Source: Sphagnum magellanicum (taxonomy: Eukaryota > Streptophyta > Sphagnopsida > Sphagnales > Sphagnaceae). From it: DNA of 64,000 bases. A program made the position numbers and the translations under genes. Shown here one piece after another: positions 23,399 through 36,177 of this stretch. The stretch spans positions 3,580,041 through 3,644,040 of the forward strand of contig CM038917.1 in the NCBI GenBank assembly GCA_021904315.1. Reading direction: 5' to 3'. The notes under the pieces were generated by a model, which saw only the letters and a list, made by a program, of their open reading frames with translations, was not told where the DNA came from and did not search any database. The number at the start of each line of letters is the position of its first letter. Within the stretch, counting starts at the first letter, position 1.

Positions 23399-23809
23399 TC
23401 ATGCAAGAACACAGAGGGCATATATGATGCCAGGGATGTATCCCAAGATTGTCAGGAGGAGACATATCCAGAACTCCATCTGCCAAAGCAAAAAGCCCCA
23501 CAACTTTGAAGCTTCCAGTACTGTCTGATCCAGAACTTTCATGAATTCAGCGGAACTATGAGCAAAGACTGGCAAGCTACTGGCATTACAAAATTTACAA
23601 AATGTCTGAATATTAGTGTACTAGGTCTGCTAGTCTTCTTCAGTCTTCATCGGAGCTTATGGACTCGAAAGAACTAAAGTAGGAGAAAAAAGTAGTAGCG
23701 GAACTTGATTCCTTACCATGCAACCATACTTTAGGAACACGCCCAGAGGTGGCAAGAGGATGGCGATCAGGATGTCGCAACACGTAGCTAAAACGCCTCC
23801 CTTCCCCAT
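23399..23809 (-). CDS. RCI2/PMP3-type small plasma-membrane proteolipid, two exons
   Basis: RCI2/PMP3 (LTI6) proteins are very small two-helix membrane proteins that affect ion homeostasis and are cold- or salt-responsive in plants. Exon 1 is 23717-23809 (31 codons) and exon 2 is 23399-23479 (26 codons plus stop), with a 237-bp intron whose donor is ATG|GTAAGG and acceptor TTTGGCAG|. The 57-residue product has helix 1 CDILIAILLPPLGVFLKYGC and helix 2 starting EFWICLLLTILGYIPGIIYA, the two signature blocks of the family at the standard spacing. The PP-LG-F and C-x2-EFW features are present. No defect is visible. It is short enough to be missed by ORF-length filters. Confidence 0.95.
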
Positions 23810-24853
23810 GATGACTATTGCAAGCTCGTCAAACGAATCCGGAAGTTATAATAAGCAACGGAATTTATTGTTTCCTGAAAACACAAATCAAAGTTCGAAG
23901 TCCAGAACAACATTAGCTCAAGAATTTTTTTTGCCCCAAGACGACTGCAGCTGGTCACAACCGAAATTGATAATGCAGCTAAGATCAATTACCAAAACAC
24001 AGTTCATACACACAACACATGAACCTCTTCTTCTGCAGAAGCTCCTCTAAACAACAAAACAAAACACTGGAAAAAAAAAAACAAAAAATCTCAGAGCTAC
24101 AAGATCAACCATCAGCAGGCTTAGGGGGGAAAGAAATCAAAACCACAAACCAACAAGAGAAAACTCTGAAATTACAGAAAAACTTCAAGCTGTATCCTCA
24201 ATGCTTAGACCTAGACATCCCTGCATCTAAAACCAAATTTGATTACTCCAGCGCCTGAGAAAGTTTTATAAACAGAAATCCAGAAATCAATCAAACTCTG
24301 AGTCTCAATACTTCTGAAAGAGATCTTGACAACATCACCTCAGAAAACTCGGTGCAGCAAGAAAGCCGGAGAAGCAGGAGGAGACTCGCTCTGTACAAGG
24401 AGTTGAAGAGCACAGAGAGATGCTACTGCTCCAGCGAATAATACCATATTGAAAGCCAAGGTGATATTGTCCAAATATAAATATCATTGGAAACTCAAGC
24501 ACGGTTTGACACGTAATCCTTCTGCGACTTTCGAAAAAATATAATTTACAATTACACCTACATGATGCAGGGTATTAATGTCAGTCACTGTTTAAGCGGG
24601 TATTTCATATTATTAATACCCGCAGGTTCTGGTTTCTAAGTTTTGTAGGTTCAGAGAACCTCAGGTTCCTGCTTTAAAGTAGTTTTAGTATACAAGTTAA
24701 TTTTCTCAAGAATTTGTGGTTTTGTAAGTAACCACATATAATAACTGGTCCTTTGATTTTTTTGAGAACCGTGACTATGAGGCCTAAGAACCCCCTCATG
24801 ACCAGAGGTGGTTTGGAGCAATCTCTAATACCCGCCTAACAGGCTAACACTGG

Positions 24854-24887
<34 letters not shown>

Positions 24888-25250
24888 CTCTTTGCACCAA
24901 ATGCCCAAAAAGAGGACAATTTTTTAATCTCTTTTCATAGAAAAACGAGCAAAGTGGAGATTTTTTGAAATAAAAATAATAAAAAACCAAAAGTTTTAAT
25001 AACAATTTTATACATATCAAAAAGCTCCTCTCAAGTAACAACCTGCTCTAGTTTAACGCATAAGACCTTGCCACGTGCATTGAAGACCACACTGTTAGCT
25101 CATTTAGATGCTGCCAGTTGTCATCTTATTCTCTCAATTTTTGGGCCAGCAATTGTGAAAGGGATTAGTCCAGGTGTTACAATGTTGACACGTGTTATAC
25201 CCCTAGGTGGACTTGGATTGTACAGTCCATTATCCTAGACTGCCTACGTG
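23810..25250. other. RCI2 upstream region and AT-rich intergenic DNA
   Basis: 23810-24470 is probably the RCI2 promoter and leader; no TATA or leader intron could be fixed. 24570-24835 has GGTATTAAT near the left and TAATACCCGCC near the right end and could be another short inverted-repeat element (weak). 24852-24886 is an (AT)n microsatellite. Confidence 0.4.
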
Positions 25251-25253
25251 TTA

Positions 25254-25624
25254 GAGCATCTCCACCGGTGCTCACTATGTCACTCTTGGATAAAAAAATT
25301 TAATGTCTAAGTTTAGCTGTGTTTTTTTGACAACCCCACCAATAAAACTGAACCGGGAACTGCATATATGTGGGGACTACTACTAGCAAACCACCTGCAC
25401 CAATCATTATTTTCGACCAATCAGAAATACTGAGCTGCGGTTAGGTCCAATTTATTACACTCTTTTAAGAGGTGCACAACTGTGTTAGCCTTTTACCAGC
25501 CTCGGCAAGCTGGACGAATTTGGTGCAGAAAAATCATTGTCCTAAGCTAAACCGGCACATTTTGACTTTTCCGCAATAAATTTTACTATGTAGAGTCACA
25601 TACTGAGCACCATTGGAGATGCTC
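25254..25624. mobile_element. MITE, second copy of the GAGCATCTCCAC family
   Basis: A 371-bp element flanked by TTA (25251-25253 and 25625-25627). The left terminus is GAGCATCTCCACCGGTGCTC; the complement of the right terminus is GAGCATCTCCAATGGTGCTC, giving 20-bp inverted repeats with two or three mismatches. No ORF. Same family as 17048-17363 by termini and target duplication. Confidence 0.85.
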
Positions 25625-25827
25625 TTAGGATGTTTGAGTCCGGCAGAATTATTGTTAATGTACCTGGAGGACACGTCATCTAGCTGATTCTGTCCTCCAC
25701 AAACTGTGAGGCCATTTTTTAAAAAAGGTAAAGTCCTGACCTAATTTTTCCTTTGTATTTGGAGGCGACCTTATAATGCGTAAAAGCCCCTAGTGCTTTC
25801 TGAAAACGGAATGGGTCTTTTTCCTAT

Positions 25828-25865
25828 GATACCCGGAGGGTACCATCAGGTACCCTCTGGGTATC
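25828..25865. repeat. Short hairpin, 17-bp arms with 4-bp loop
   Basis: GATACCCGGAGGGTACC (25828-25844), loop ATCA, and GGTACCCTCTGGGTATC (25849-25865) pair with one mismatch. No gene nearby explains it as a terminator. Function unknown. The rest of 25628-27850 is AT-rich with no gene seen. Confidence 0.7.
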
Positions 25866-27849
25866 ACAAGATTTTTATTTTAAAAATAAAATCGGCGGAC
25901 TTTACACTCAAGGGATTTCCCGGCCATCCAAGAGAAATATTAGCCAAAATTGACTCTAAACTAGATATGAAAGTGAATATATGTAAGGATCCTTTTATAT
26001 TCTTGGTCACCTACTGAAACCTATTATGAAAATTGGATGGTTTCGATTTTTTTTCCTTGGAAACTGGCAAATTTGGGTCAAAATTTTTAATGAAAAATCC
26101 TTTGTATAGGTTGAAATCCAAATTTTCAGTTGGAAAAATGATTAAAATCCACCTCCAAAAAAATCATCGGTTGAGCCTCTTGGTATTGTTGAGGTTATTC
26201 AATGGATTTTTATGATTCCATTAATTTCCTCGGAGGCCTTAGAGAATAATATGGCATATATAAGAGTTGGAAATATGCTATCCATTTTAGATAATTAGTT
26301 AGAGATTTGAAAATGAAAATAATGTCCAATCTACTAATCATTTTCACATGTTGTAAGAAGTTGCACTAAAGTGGCCTTTTTTGGGATTTTAAACATGTTC
26401 CAAATGAATCCTTACATGTCCATGATTTTTCTATTGTTGAAACACATGTACAATTTTTGACCTTGTTAGCTAGAAATTGAACTTAACGGGTTGGCAACCC
26501 TTTTCTTTTCAAGTGAACAATTGTTCATTTTTTATTATCCTTGGCATTTACCATTGTTATATTTGCAACATTTTTTTATTATTATATAGTGTATTCGATT
26601 AAACAATTAAACATCATCTTTCATTAAAGATTTCTAATTCCAAGAGGTTAAACTTGGATGTTCCCAATAAAAGAAATTGAGATCAAATTCTCTGTAAACC
26701 ATGGAAAACTGTATTGTATGTTGAGGGATAGGCAATTGGTATGTTTTTTTCAATTGATTACACTTGTTGTGACTCTATTAGTATGCATGCACTTGAGATT
26801 TGTGCAATATAATGTAATCAAGTGACCAATTTGTTATATTTTATTTTATCATTTCATTTTATGTTAATATATAAGTTAAGTCCCTATAAAGGTATTTTGA
26901 AAATGATTACAATTGTTTCATGATTTTCAAACCTGTGAAGACATAATGTAACTTTATTTTCTTATGAAGACATTTAATTTGTGTGTATATTGAACATTTT
27001 CATAACTTTATTTAACTTGGCAATCCATCTATTAAGGAAGGTAGTTTGATTGTTTTGTTTGTAAATTTTGAAATTTCCCAAACCACAATGTCACCCCAGC
27101 CTCCCCCCAACCTATTTGTGCTCTTGACACCATTTGAAAGCCCTCAATAAATAAGGGTGCACCAAGTGGTTTGGTAGTTTTAGACTTATAGTGCAAGAAT
27201 TATTTAATATTGAACAATTTTATCATAGAAAATTCAATAAATTAAAACTAAATATTTTAGAAAAATCAGGGCAAGCTTTTTATACTATTGCAAAACCCTT
27301 GATGAATGGGATTTATTGTAGGTATTCACAATTTTTATACCTAAAAGCAAGTGAAATATTGGATTTTGAGTAATTTTCATCCTTATAAATTAAGTTTATT
27401 TTTTATTAAAATTCACAATTTAGCTCTATTATCAAGGTCATGTTCACAATTGGGTGATTGGCACAAACCACATTAGTTCTATTAACTTAAAGTTGCAATA
27501 AACATAAAAATTGGACATGTTAGATTATTTCAAATTTTCATAAATAATAATATTAATGTTTAAAATATATTAAATTAATGACACGTGGCAACATATGATA
27601 AGAGCACAAGGTTGACCAAATTAGTTGCAAACTAGTTGTAAATGACAATACTTATATGGTGGGTCAATAGATGAACATGCATTTTGTTGATTTTTTTTCA
27701 ATATATGAATGGTTGTCATTTGTGACTAATGTTGTTTATAACTTATCCAATGCAAGTAAGGGAAAAATAGTTGCAAATGTTCTTTGCAACTAAAACCTAG
27801 TTGTAAAAATAAGTTGTAAAAACCTAGATTTCTTCTAGTGGTAAAGATA

Positions 27850-30800
27850 ACAAGGGGTTAGTTGCATGATCTTGTTGGAAAACGAACTATGAATGTTGAA
27901 ACCTCATGAGGTGAAATAAAGGGGATTGCTAATGTTTATTACATACTTGGATTAAAAAACATTTGTTGAATGTAAGAAAAACAACAAGTCCAGGTTACAT
28001 AATAGTGTTTGATGAAAGATAATTTTTGTAATTCGTAGGAAAGATCGTCAAGTGACAATGAGAGGGATACGAGACGCCTTTAATGGTCTCTATCACCTTA
28101 TATGAAAACCTTGATTGAATCATCACAAGTCAATGTTGTTGACAATTCATCTGATGTGAAGATATGGCACCATAGGTTGGGCCATTTGAACTATAAAGGC
28201 TTAAAGTTTATGTCTCAAAATGTGGCAACAAGGATATTAACGAACTTGCTTGTAATTGAAAAAATGTGTTATGGTTGCCAACTAGGGAAACAAACTTGAT
28301 AACGTTTTCATAAGAACCAAACACAAGCAACATAATTAATTCAACTAGTACATTATATTTTGTGTGGCCCATTTTTAATCAAATCATTAGTTGGGTTGTT
28401 TTAATTCATGACTTTTGTAGATGACAAATCACAAAAAATTTGGGTTTATTTCTTGATAAAGAAAAGTGAAACTTAAATAAGCCACTTTTCTGACTTTGCA
28501 GCATTAGTAAATTCTTTTTGTTTAAACATGAAGTAGAAAGCCAAACTACTAAATTGATCCGAGTCCTATTATTGGATTAAAAAGGAAAATATTTGGGTAG
28601 ATGCATAGTCAAGTGGCTCATTTTTGGTAGTTTTTACACTCCCTACAAATCCATATAAGATTTTTCAAAATGATTCCAATGGACATGGTTGTTATTTTTC
28701 TAAATATTAGTATTTTAATATTTGAATAATACGTGTCCAATCCCTTACAAACCTTCCCAAATCCATGTGAAAACTTGTATTTAATGTAACTGATGTCATT
28801 TTAAAATTAAGAGGTTCTAAAAGGAAAACCCGCAAAGTCCATAAAAATAATGCCCCATCTAAAACTTTCAAAAACATATGCTTTTAGGACAAAAAGTTTG
28901 AAAAACATACAAAAATTGTAACTCATATGGACTTATGAAAGTATGATCAAATTTTAACCATTCAAAAGCCCCTAGTTATTAAACGATTAAAGTTTTCAAA
29001 TAAAAGATTATTCATAGAATTTATCATCTTGTACAACATTATATATTGAGTCCCAATAACAAATTTGGAATGTGAATCAAAATAATTTTTTCTATTTTGT
29101 GATGTTTTAGTTAGATGACCAATCCATATTTTTCAACTTCAAAAGTCCATTATTACAAATGAATTTTTTATCAATAAATGACCACACAATTCTCTTCTTG
29201 ATGAAATTATTTGTTGAAATCCAAGTCCCAATTAGTACATCTAAGGATACATTAATCATCATATGCATTTGAATAAATGGTACCCGTGAAAAAAAACATT
29301 GTTTTGTCACAAAAATGAATCACTCATTTGTGAAATGAATTTGTAAAACATTGTCAAGATAATAACATCATATAATAATTCACCCAAACAAGGACCCCCC
29401 AACAAAATTGGGTTGCCAAGAAGATGAATCATTCATTTCTAGATAAGGCCACATCAATGGTGCTTAAGAATGGCACCCCAAACCATCTTTGGGTTGAAGC
29501 AATTAACAATACAACCCTTCTACTCAATAGATGTCTAACGAAAGTTAACCACCAAATTACATTAAAACATTTTTTTTCAAGAATGAAACTTGATATAAAT
29601 CATTTGCGAATGTTCAAATGTCAAGTATATATCCATGGCATTAAGGAAGACAAAACCTAGATGCCCATGCCTAAAAAGGAATCTTTGTAAAATATGATGG
29701 TCATTCTAAAGCATAGAGATGTTATAGTTCTCAAAGTAGAAAAATCATTGTTAATAGAGATGTAAAATTTGATGAGATGTCAATTGTAACATCAAAAACA
29801 ATTATAAAACCTAACCCAATTTTGTGGTTGGTTGGTGATGATTTTGCACTATTGAAACAAACTCACATAAAAACACATCTAATGAGGTTTGAAAACAATC
29901 CGGCACCTCACATCACACCCCAAGAATCTCATGGTTTGGATCAAGAGAAAGAAAAAAAATTCTTATAATCCAATGACATGGGAAACAAATGACCACACAA
30001 AATTTATGATGAAGGAATGAAGATGCCTTCAAGCAATCTATCCAACTCACTATCAACCCTCCTTGCAATTAGAGGTGGAGTAGAGGTTACAATTACACAA
30101 TTTCCCACACCAAGCTTAAAGCAACCAACTAAAAAGCAACAACCACCATTTTGGATTGTCAATTATTGGGGAGCACTAACATGATTTGATTCGTACGAAT
30201 TTTCTAAAAAAGAAGATTATCTTCTTATTGTGACACACAATGTGTCAAAATCGTAGTGTTATAGTGAGGCATCTAGCTTAAGAAGGTGAAATTAGTCGAT
30301 GGCTTAAGAGATGGATTCTATTTTGAAAACAAGACATGGAGTCTTGTTGACCTCCCATTGGGATAGAAGTTGATCAATGCACAATGGGTGTACAAAATAA
30401 AGCCATCATTTGATGGAAAACTTGACAAACTCAAAACACAATTAGTGGCAAAAGGATATGAACAAATACCAAGAATTGATTTCAACAAAACTTTTATGCT
30501 AGTGATTCAATGGAACATGGTGAGATTGATAGTGGTGTTTGTGGCTCACAAAAAGTGGGAGTTATCGGATGTAAACACTTCATTTCTAAACAATATTCTA
30601 AAGGAGGATGTTTTCATGGTGCAACTTGAAAGCTTCCACATCTAGGGGTAGGAATAGAATGTGTGCAAGCTTCATAAAACTTCGTACAAGTTATGACAAC
30701 CACTAAGAGCTTGGTATGAAAAAATAAATCAATATTTGCAAACCCAAGGCTTGACCAAAAGCAATGTGGATCACAACTTGTATCATTTGTAAGAGGATGG

Positions 30801-31760
30801 AAAAATGTTGATCATATTGCTTTATGTGGATGATTATTTAATTATAGGAGACCACATTGAGATTATTCATTGGTTGAAAAATTAGTTATTTTCTCAATTT
30901 GAAATGACCAAACTTGGATTTCTAAATTTTTTCCTAGGAGTGGAGCTTCTATCTTTGCATAAAAGCATTTATATATGCCAATGTGCATATGTCATAAACA
31001 TTTTTGATGAATTTTAAATGAGTGGATATAACCCAATGCCCATGCCTCTTTTAGCGAATGCCAATCTTGATAAGGATGAATGAGAGGTGGATACTAATTC
31101 AACCTTATATCATCGAAATATTGGCAAGTTGATTTATTTCACCAACAACTGGCTTGATCTCACCTATGCAGTGGGGGTACTTAACAAATACATGAACCGG
31201 CCCAAGAAAACACACATGGAAGGGGCCCATCACATCCTCATGTTTTAATGGGTTACCCAAGATTATGAAATCCTTTACCAATACAAGGATGAAAATGACA
31301 TACATGGTTTTACTAATGTAGATTGGGTTGATGATATGAACAAAGGAAGTATATTTCAAGCTACCTATTAAAGCTTGGAAGAAGCTCAGTGACGTGGTGT
31401 TTGAAAAAACACCAATTGTTGCACTCAGTTCAACTGAGGGTGCAAAAGAGGCAACCTAGTTGAGAGCACTCCTAAAACAACTTGGTGTATTTCAAACAAT
31501 CATTCCATTGGATGTCGACAACCAAAGTTGTATGAAGATTGCAAAAAACTCAATCTATCATGCTTGCACCAAACATATTGAGGTGCATTACCATTACATA
31601 GAGAAAAATTTATCTGTGGGGAAATAAAATTAACTTATGTAACCACAAATGATCAAATCACAAATATTTTAACAAAACTGTTAGGTTCAATTAAATTTCA
31701 ATTTTTTAGAAATCAAATGGGAATGCAAAGACTTTGTACATGTGTGAAGCAAAATGATTA
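27850..31760 (+). mobile_element. Degenerate Ty1/copia LTR retrotransposon (pol remnants)
   Basis: Copia-order pol domains are visible with many stops and frameshifts. Protease-end/GAG-pre-integrase: about 27890-28300 (IWHHRLGHLNYKGLKFMS, with CYGCQLGK). Integrase core: about 28310-28600 (CGPF, WVYFL), then an interruption, then integrase C-terminal part 29420-29660 (PNHLWVEAINNTTLLLNRCL). Reverse transcriptase: about 30320-31000 (QWVYKIKPSFDGKLDK, QLVAKGYEQ, and the YVDD catalytic box at 30823-30834). RNase H: about 31390-31640 (VALSSTEGAKEA, ACTKHIEVHYHYIE). No matching long terminal repeats could be identified, so it is old or truncated and not autonomous. Confidence 0.9.
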
Positions 31761-32568
31761 GTACATGAACATATAAGAATAGTAGCCATCTATCTTGTAG
31801 TTTATATAATAGTAGGGACTCTCAATATTTTTTTAAGAAGAAAATTGGGATCAAGAGCATGTATTGAAAGTAAAATAGGGTTAGTATTTACTCTCATTAA
31901 TTACATATAATTAATTAAATATAGTTAACATTCAAATTTACACATGAAAATTATAGTAAGACCACATATTGAAGAAACAACTAATGCCGATCAAATCATG
32001 ATCAAATAACCATCCATGCACCCCATGCAGATTGGTCCATGAGATTTTTTACTCCTAATTTCTATGACTATAAAACTTGTATATTAACTGTAATTATGTT
32101 TATATAGATAAAGGATGCCCAACATGAGCCATATTTGTATTATTACCTTTTTTGAGCTATAAAGTTGCTACACAATTTTTTAAAATAATTAATAAATGAA
32201 CAATAATGTTTGAAAGAAAAGAATCATCCAAGTGAAAAAAAATGTATAAGTTCAAATTTACAACATAATGGGACCATGTTTGTGAAAGATTAAACTTACA
32301 CATTCAAAGGATAGGCTATCCAAGTAAACACAAGCAAATGAATCCACATGCAAGCAAAATAAGTTGAATGATTGAAAATGAAACAAGGTAAGGAATTGAT
32401 ATGAACCCAACAAAAGTCTACAATCAAAGACTAACTAATTCAATGAAAACCTTGGTGTTTGATTCATTCATTCATTTTTCCATCCACAAATGAATCCATA
32501 AAAAGATTTGAAGCTGTCCAAAGGCTACAATCAAAGACCGATGAATTCCATGAAAACAGTTGAACTTC

Positions 32569-33124
32569 TCCTTATCTTCATCATCCATCTACATATCCAT
32601 CCATCCCATCATCCATGACATCCAAATATGTTGACCAAAATTTAACTTAATTTGTGACACCAACAAACTAGTAAGATCCAATTGCACTATTAGAATGCAA
32701 AATTTTCAAACTGCTTAGAAGGTAGGTAGTAGGTACTTACTTCATTTACAGACCTAGTTGCTGCTTTTGCAAGGACTTAGTAACGTTCCCGGCTGAAGGG
32801 AACGCATTCATGGGAACAAAACTAGGAACACTTAAACCCTTGCCTGTTTCTTGCTATCTTCATTATCCATCCACTTATTCATCCATCAATTTTCTCCATC
32901 CATTCCATGACATCCAAATGGGTTGATCAAATTTTAGCTTAATTATGTGGCACTAACAAATTAAAGAATTGCAACTAGAATGCATAATTTTCAAACTGCT
33001 TAGTAGGTAGGTACCTAGTAGGTAGGTCGGTAGGTAGTAGGTCCTTACTTATTTACCTACCTAGTCGCTGCTATTTCAGGGACCTGGTAACGTTCCCATC
33101 TAATGGGAACGCATTCATGGGAAC
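32569..33124. repeat. Tandem duplication (about 280-300 bp) abutting TIC56
   Basis: Copy A (about 32569-32817) and copy B (about 32852-33124) align throughout: TATCTTCA, CATGACATCCAAAT, TTTTCAAACTGCTTAG, GTAGGTAGTAGGT, TAACGTTCCC and GGGAACGCATTCATGGGAAC. Copy B has an expanded GTAG simple repeat. Copy B contains a perfect 8-bp hairpin, GTTCCCAT-CTA-ATGGGAAC (33092-33110); in copy A the arms are reduced to 6 bp. Upstream 31761-32568 shows no gene. Confidence 0.8.
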
Positions 33125-33871
33125 GGATAAACCCCCGCCTCTTCTCCTTATCTTCTTTCCCTTCCTCTTCTTCGCGCTTGAGCGCTGTGCTTTTGGAAGC
33201 TGGCGATTTTGCAGCAGCTCGGATTTGTGGAAGATTTCTTGTCGCTGCAGCGGCTGTCACAATGAGAAGGTGGAGGAGAGGAAGGGACAAGGGCGATGGG
33301 GCAGGGAAGAAGATCGCAACTGACGGGCCCAAAAAAGATGGCGGCGGAGATGAATGGAAGAAGAGGTTGGAGGCTTACAAGATGGAGCAGGAAGAAGGCC
33401 TTCCGGACCCTAGGTACTCACAAGAAGTGGAGGAAGAGCTGATGGACGATGGCGTGTTCGAAAAAGAAGGAGCTGCAACGCCAGAGCAGATCGCGGAGAA
33501 CGAGAAGCTCATCGAGCAGTTCCGAAAGTCGGAAGTGGCTAGGTTTCTGTTGAGGTCACAAGAGCTTGCGAAGCTCGAATTGCAGAAGGCGAAGAAGGAG
33601 AATGCAAACCCTACCCGGAAAGAAGATGCCAAGCTGTGGAAATCTCTGCCTTATGTGCGAGGACCTTATGGCGGTCCTGACCTTCCTAGGAAAGCTTTGA
33701 ACAGCGAGGATGAGGTGCAGTCCAGATTCTGGGATTTCTTCAAGCAGTTTCAGTTTGGTTTATGGGGTTATAGGCAGCGGCCTTACCCTCCTGAGCGCCC
33801 CATTGATGTACAACAAGTGCTTGGTTACAAATGGCTTGACAAACGTTACTCTGATTGTAAGTAAGCAAGCT

Positions 33872-33912
<41 letters not shown>

Positions 33913-36177
33913 GTTCCTTCTCTTTCCATTCTGAAACCCTAGCCATGGTTTCTGAAACCCTTGAGGATTTTTTTTTTCACAGGTTTGTTTGTGATACTTC
34001 CTCATCCTCTCCTCTGAAAATTTGCAAGGTTTCTTTGCAGCCGAAATGGTTGTGAAGGTTTTTTCAATGTGAGGTTTTAGTGGGGTTTTTGCCTTTGGAT
34101 CTTGAATGTTTGTCGATATATCTCTCTCACCCATGTGCTGGATTTTTTTTCCTCCTCTGGATTTGCCTCAAGAGGCGCCAAATGTTTCGGATACAAATCC
34201 ATCCCCATTGCATGGATAAAACCCACATGCTTTGTTAGTGTCAAATTCTTTTTTGTTAGTTTCTGAAGATGATTGATCACAGGTGTTGTTTGTCAGTAGA
34301 GGCTCATCTTCTGTCTTGTTAGGGTTACAACTCTTGCATGCATTAAGAGGTTCATGATCTTCTTGTAACAACTGCCAATGTGCCTTGTGTTGGATTTACT
34401 GCCTGTTTCTTCTGTTATGCTCTTATGAATCGGATCTTTTTGTTGTTCTTTCTTTCTTTTCCCTTTCCTTTTTTTGTAATTAGAAATTCTCTGTGATATA
34501 CACAGAGTTTGGTTGTTGGGAAGGTTGATTGCAATCAGTTCCCTGTAAACATTCTAGATGGAGTATGGGAAAGATTGAATGGGGCTACTCTTGAACTTGG
34601 GAATGGGTTCTTTTTCAGATGTGATGAGGGCAGGTGGATGGTACTACAAGGACCGACTTGGCCGATCACGCGGCCCCATGGAGCTTGTGAATCTCAAGAC
34701 GGCCTGGGCTGCAGGGATTGTGGACAAAAACACGTTCATCTGGGGTGATGACATGGATGAGTGGGCACCTATTGGCATGGTCTATGGCCTTGAAACTGCC
34801 ATAGCTACCCCAGACAGTAATCTCCTCAACCTCATTTCCTTCCACACTGCTATATTGTTGTTCTTAAGAAACACTTGTAATCTCTTCATAATATCTTTGA
34901 ATCTGTCAAAATGCATGTTTAGTTGTAGGTTCTAAATTGTTAACTTGTGAGTCTTTAAAAAGATAGGAAAAGCTTTCCATTGTAATTTGGAAAGGTTCAA
35001 TTATTGTTACTCATTGTGAATCTCAGTCTTCATCAATTGTGCACATATTTAGTCACAAGTCTGAGTTATCTGAAGCAATATGGTATTGGTTATGAAGACT
35101 TTTGTCTGCACAGATTAATTGATGAGTGGTTATGACTAATACTTGCTTTCGCATTTTCTGGTCTGTGTAATTTGGATTTGTGCCATGCAGTTAAGTTGGC
35201 AACCATGGGAACAGCCTTGGTTCACAAAGTGGCACGGGGAATTGCACCATGGGCACCCCTTAAAGGTCACGAATTCAAATCATACAAGCAACTGCAGAAT
35301 GAGGCAACAGAGAAACGGGAGCGTGAGAAAGCAGTTATGCGCCTGAATGGGGGCTTTTGGCCAGGCGAGAGTTCTCCCATGCACTCCCAGTTCCTTTGGG
35401 CCAGTGGATCAGAGCTAACAGATATTCTTGAGCAGGGGCAAAAGCAGACTATGCCTTACAAATTTATTTCTTATGAAGCAAGGTATGTGTTGTATGTCTT
35501 TATGTGCTACAGCATGAAATTTGTGAAATGGTTTGTACATCATGAGGATTCACAAAGGACTCCATAATGAAAGGAGATGACTAGGTTCAACCATACCTTT
35601 GATTTGTTATGGGAGAAGTAGTCCATATGGATATTTGAAGTACTGAACATTGAGAACAAGTTAGGTAACCTCAGATGAAATGACATATGTTCTATGGTAT
35701 TTGCAGGAAGAAATTGGCAAAGGAGATCCCAGGACTACGGCCATGGGAGGTGCTGGAGGTTGAGCAAGTAATGGACCTGGTGACATACACCAAGGAATGG
35801 TATCGAGAGGATATTGGTGAATTTACCACTCGTGCTGATTATGAGAGAGAATGGTTTGAATCATTCCAGGTAACATATTGCTCCTCTTAACCCTGAAATT
35901 TTGTATGGTCCTTCATCTTATATCCAATTGTGGTTCGACCTTTTGATGGAATTTCTGTCACAGCCAAAGTCTTTGATTCTCTTTGTTTCATCCTCTGTCT
36001 TACAATGCTCTCTTTGGATCCTGAAATTTTTTCAGGCTAAATCTATTCATGCCTTGTTTTGTCTGTTTGTTTAACATGTGTATATCAATATGAATGATGC
36101 AGGAGAAGTGGGATGAGATCACAGAAGACATTGAAACGGTGTTTGGTCGTGGGGATGAAGCAAACAAGACAACATAA
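33103..36177 (+). CDS. TIC56: TIC56-like chloroplast inner-envelope translocon protein, five exons
   Basis: TIC56 is a subunit of the 1-MDa TIC complex (with TIC20, TIC100 and Ycf1/TIC214) in the plastid inner envelope. Exons: 33103-33856, 34619-34816, 35191-35482, 35707-35869, 36103-36177, all GT-AG with consistent phases, giving 493 residues from the first ATG. Diagnostic blocks: FWDFFKQFQFGLWGYRQRPY, RPIDVQQVLGYKWLDKRY, the GYF-like segment GGWYYKDRLGRSRGP with FIWGDDMDEWAPIGMVYGLE, APLKGHEFKSYKQLQ, FLWASGSEL and IPGLRPWEV. The start is uncertain: ATG 33103 adds a Ser/Ala-rich extension and lies in duplicated DNA; ATG 33262 would give 440 residues. The C-terminus is short compared with Arabidopsis TIC56 (about 527 residues), lacking the long basic/acidic tail. 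Intron 1 holds a (TC)n tract at about 33876-33910. Confidence 0.93.

Noticed and set aside
33740-33946. Minus-strand frame rich in RERERE
   Set aside because: It is the complement of the (TC)n tract in TIC56 intron 1.
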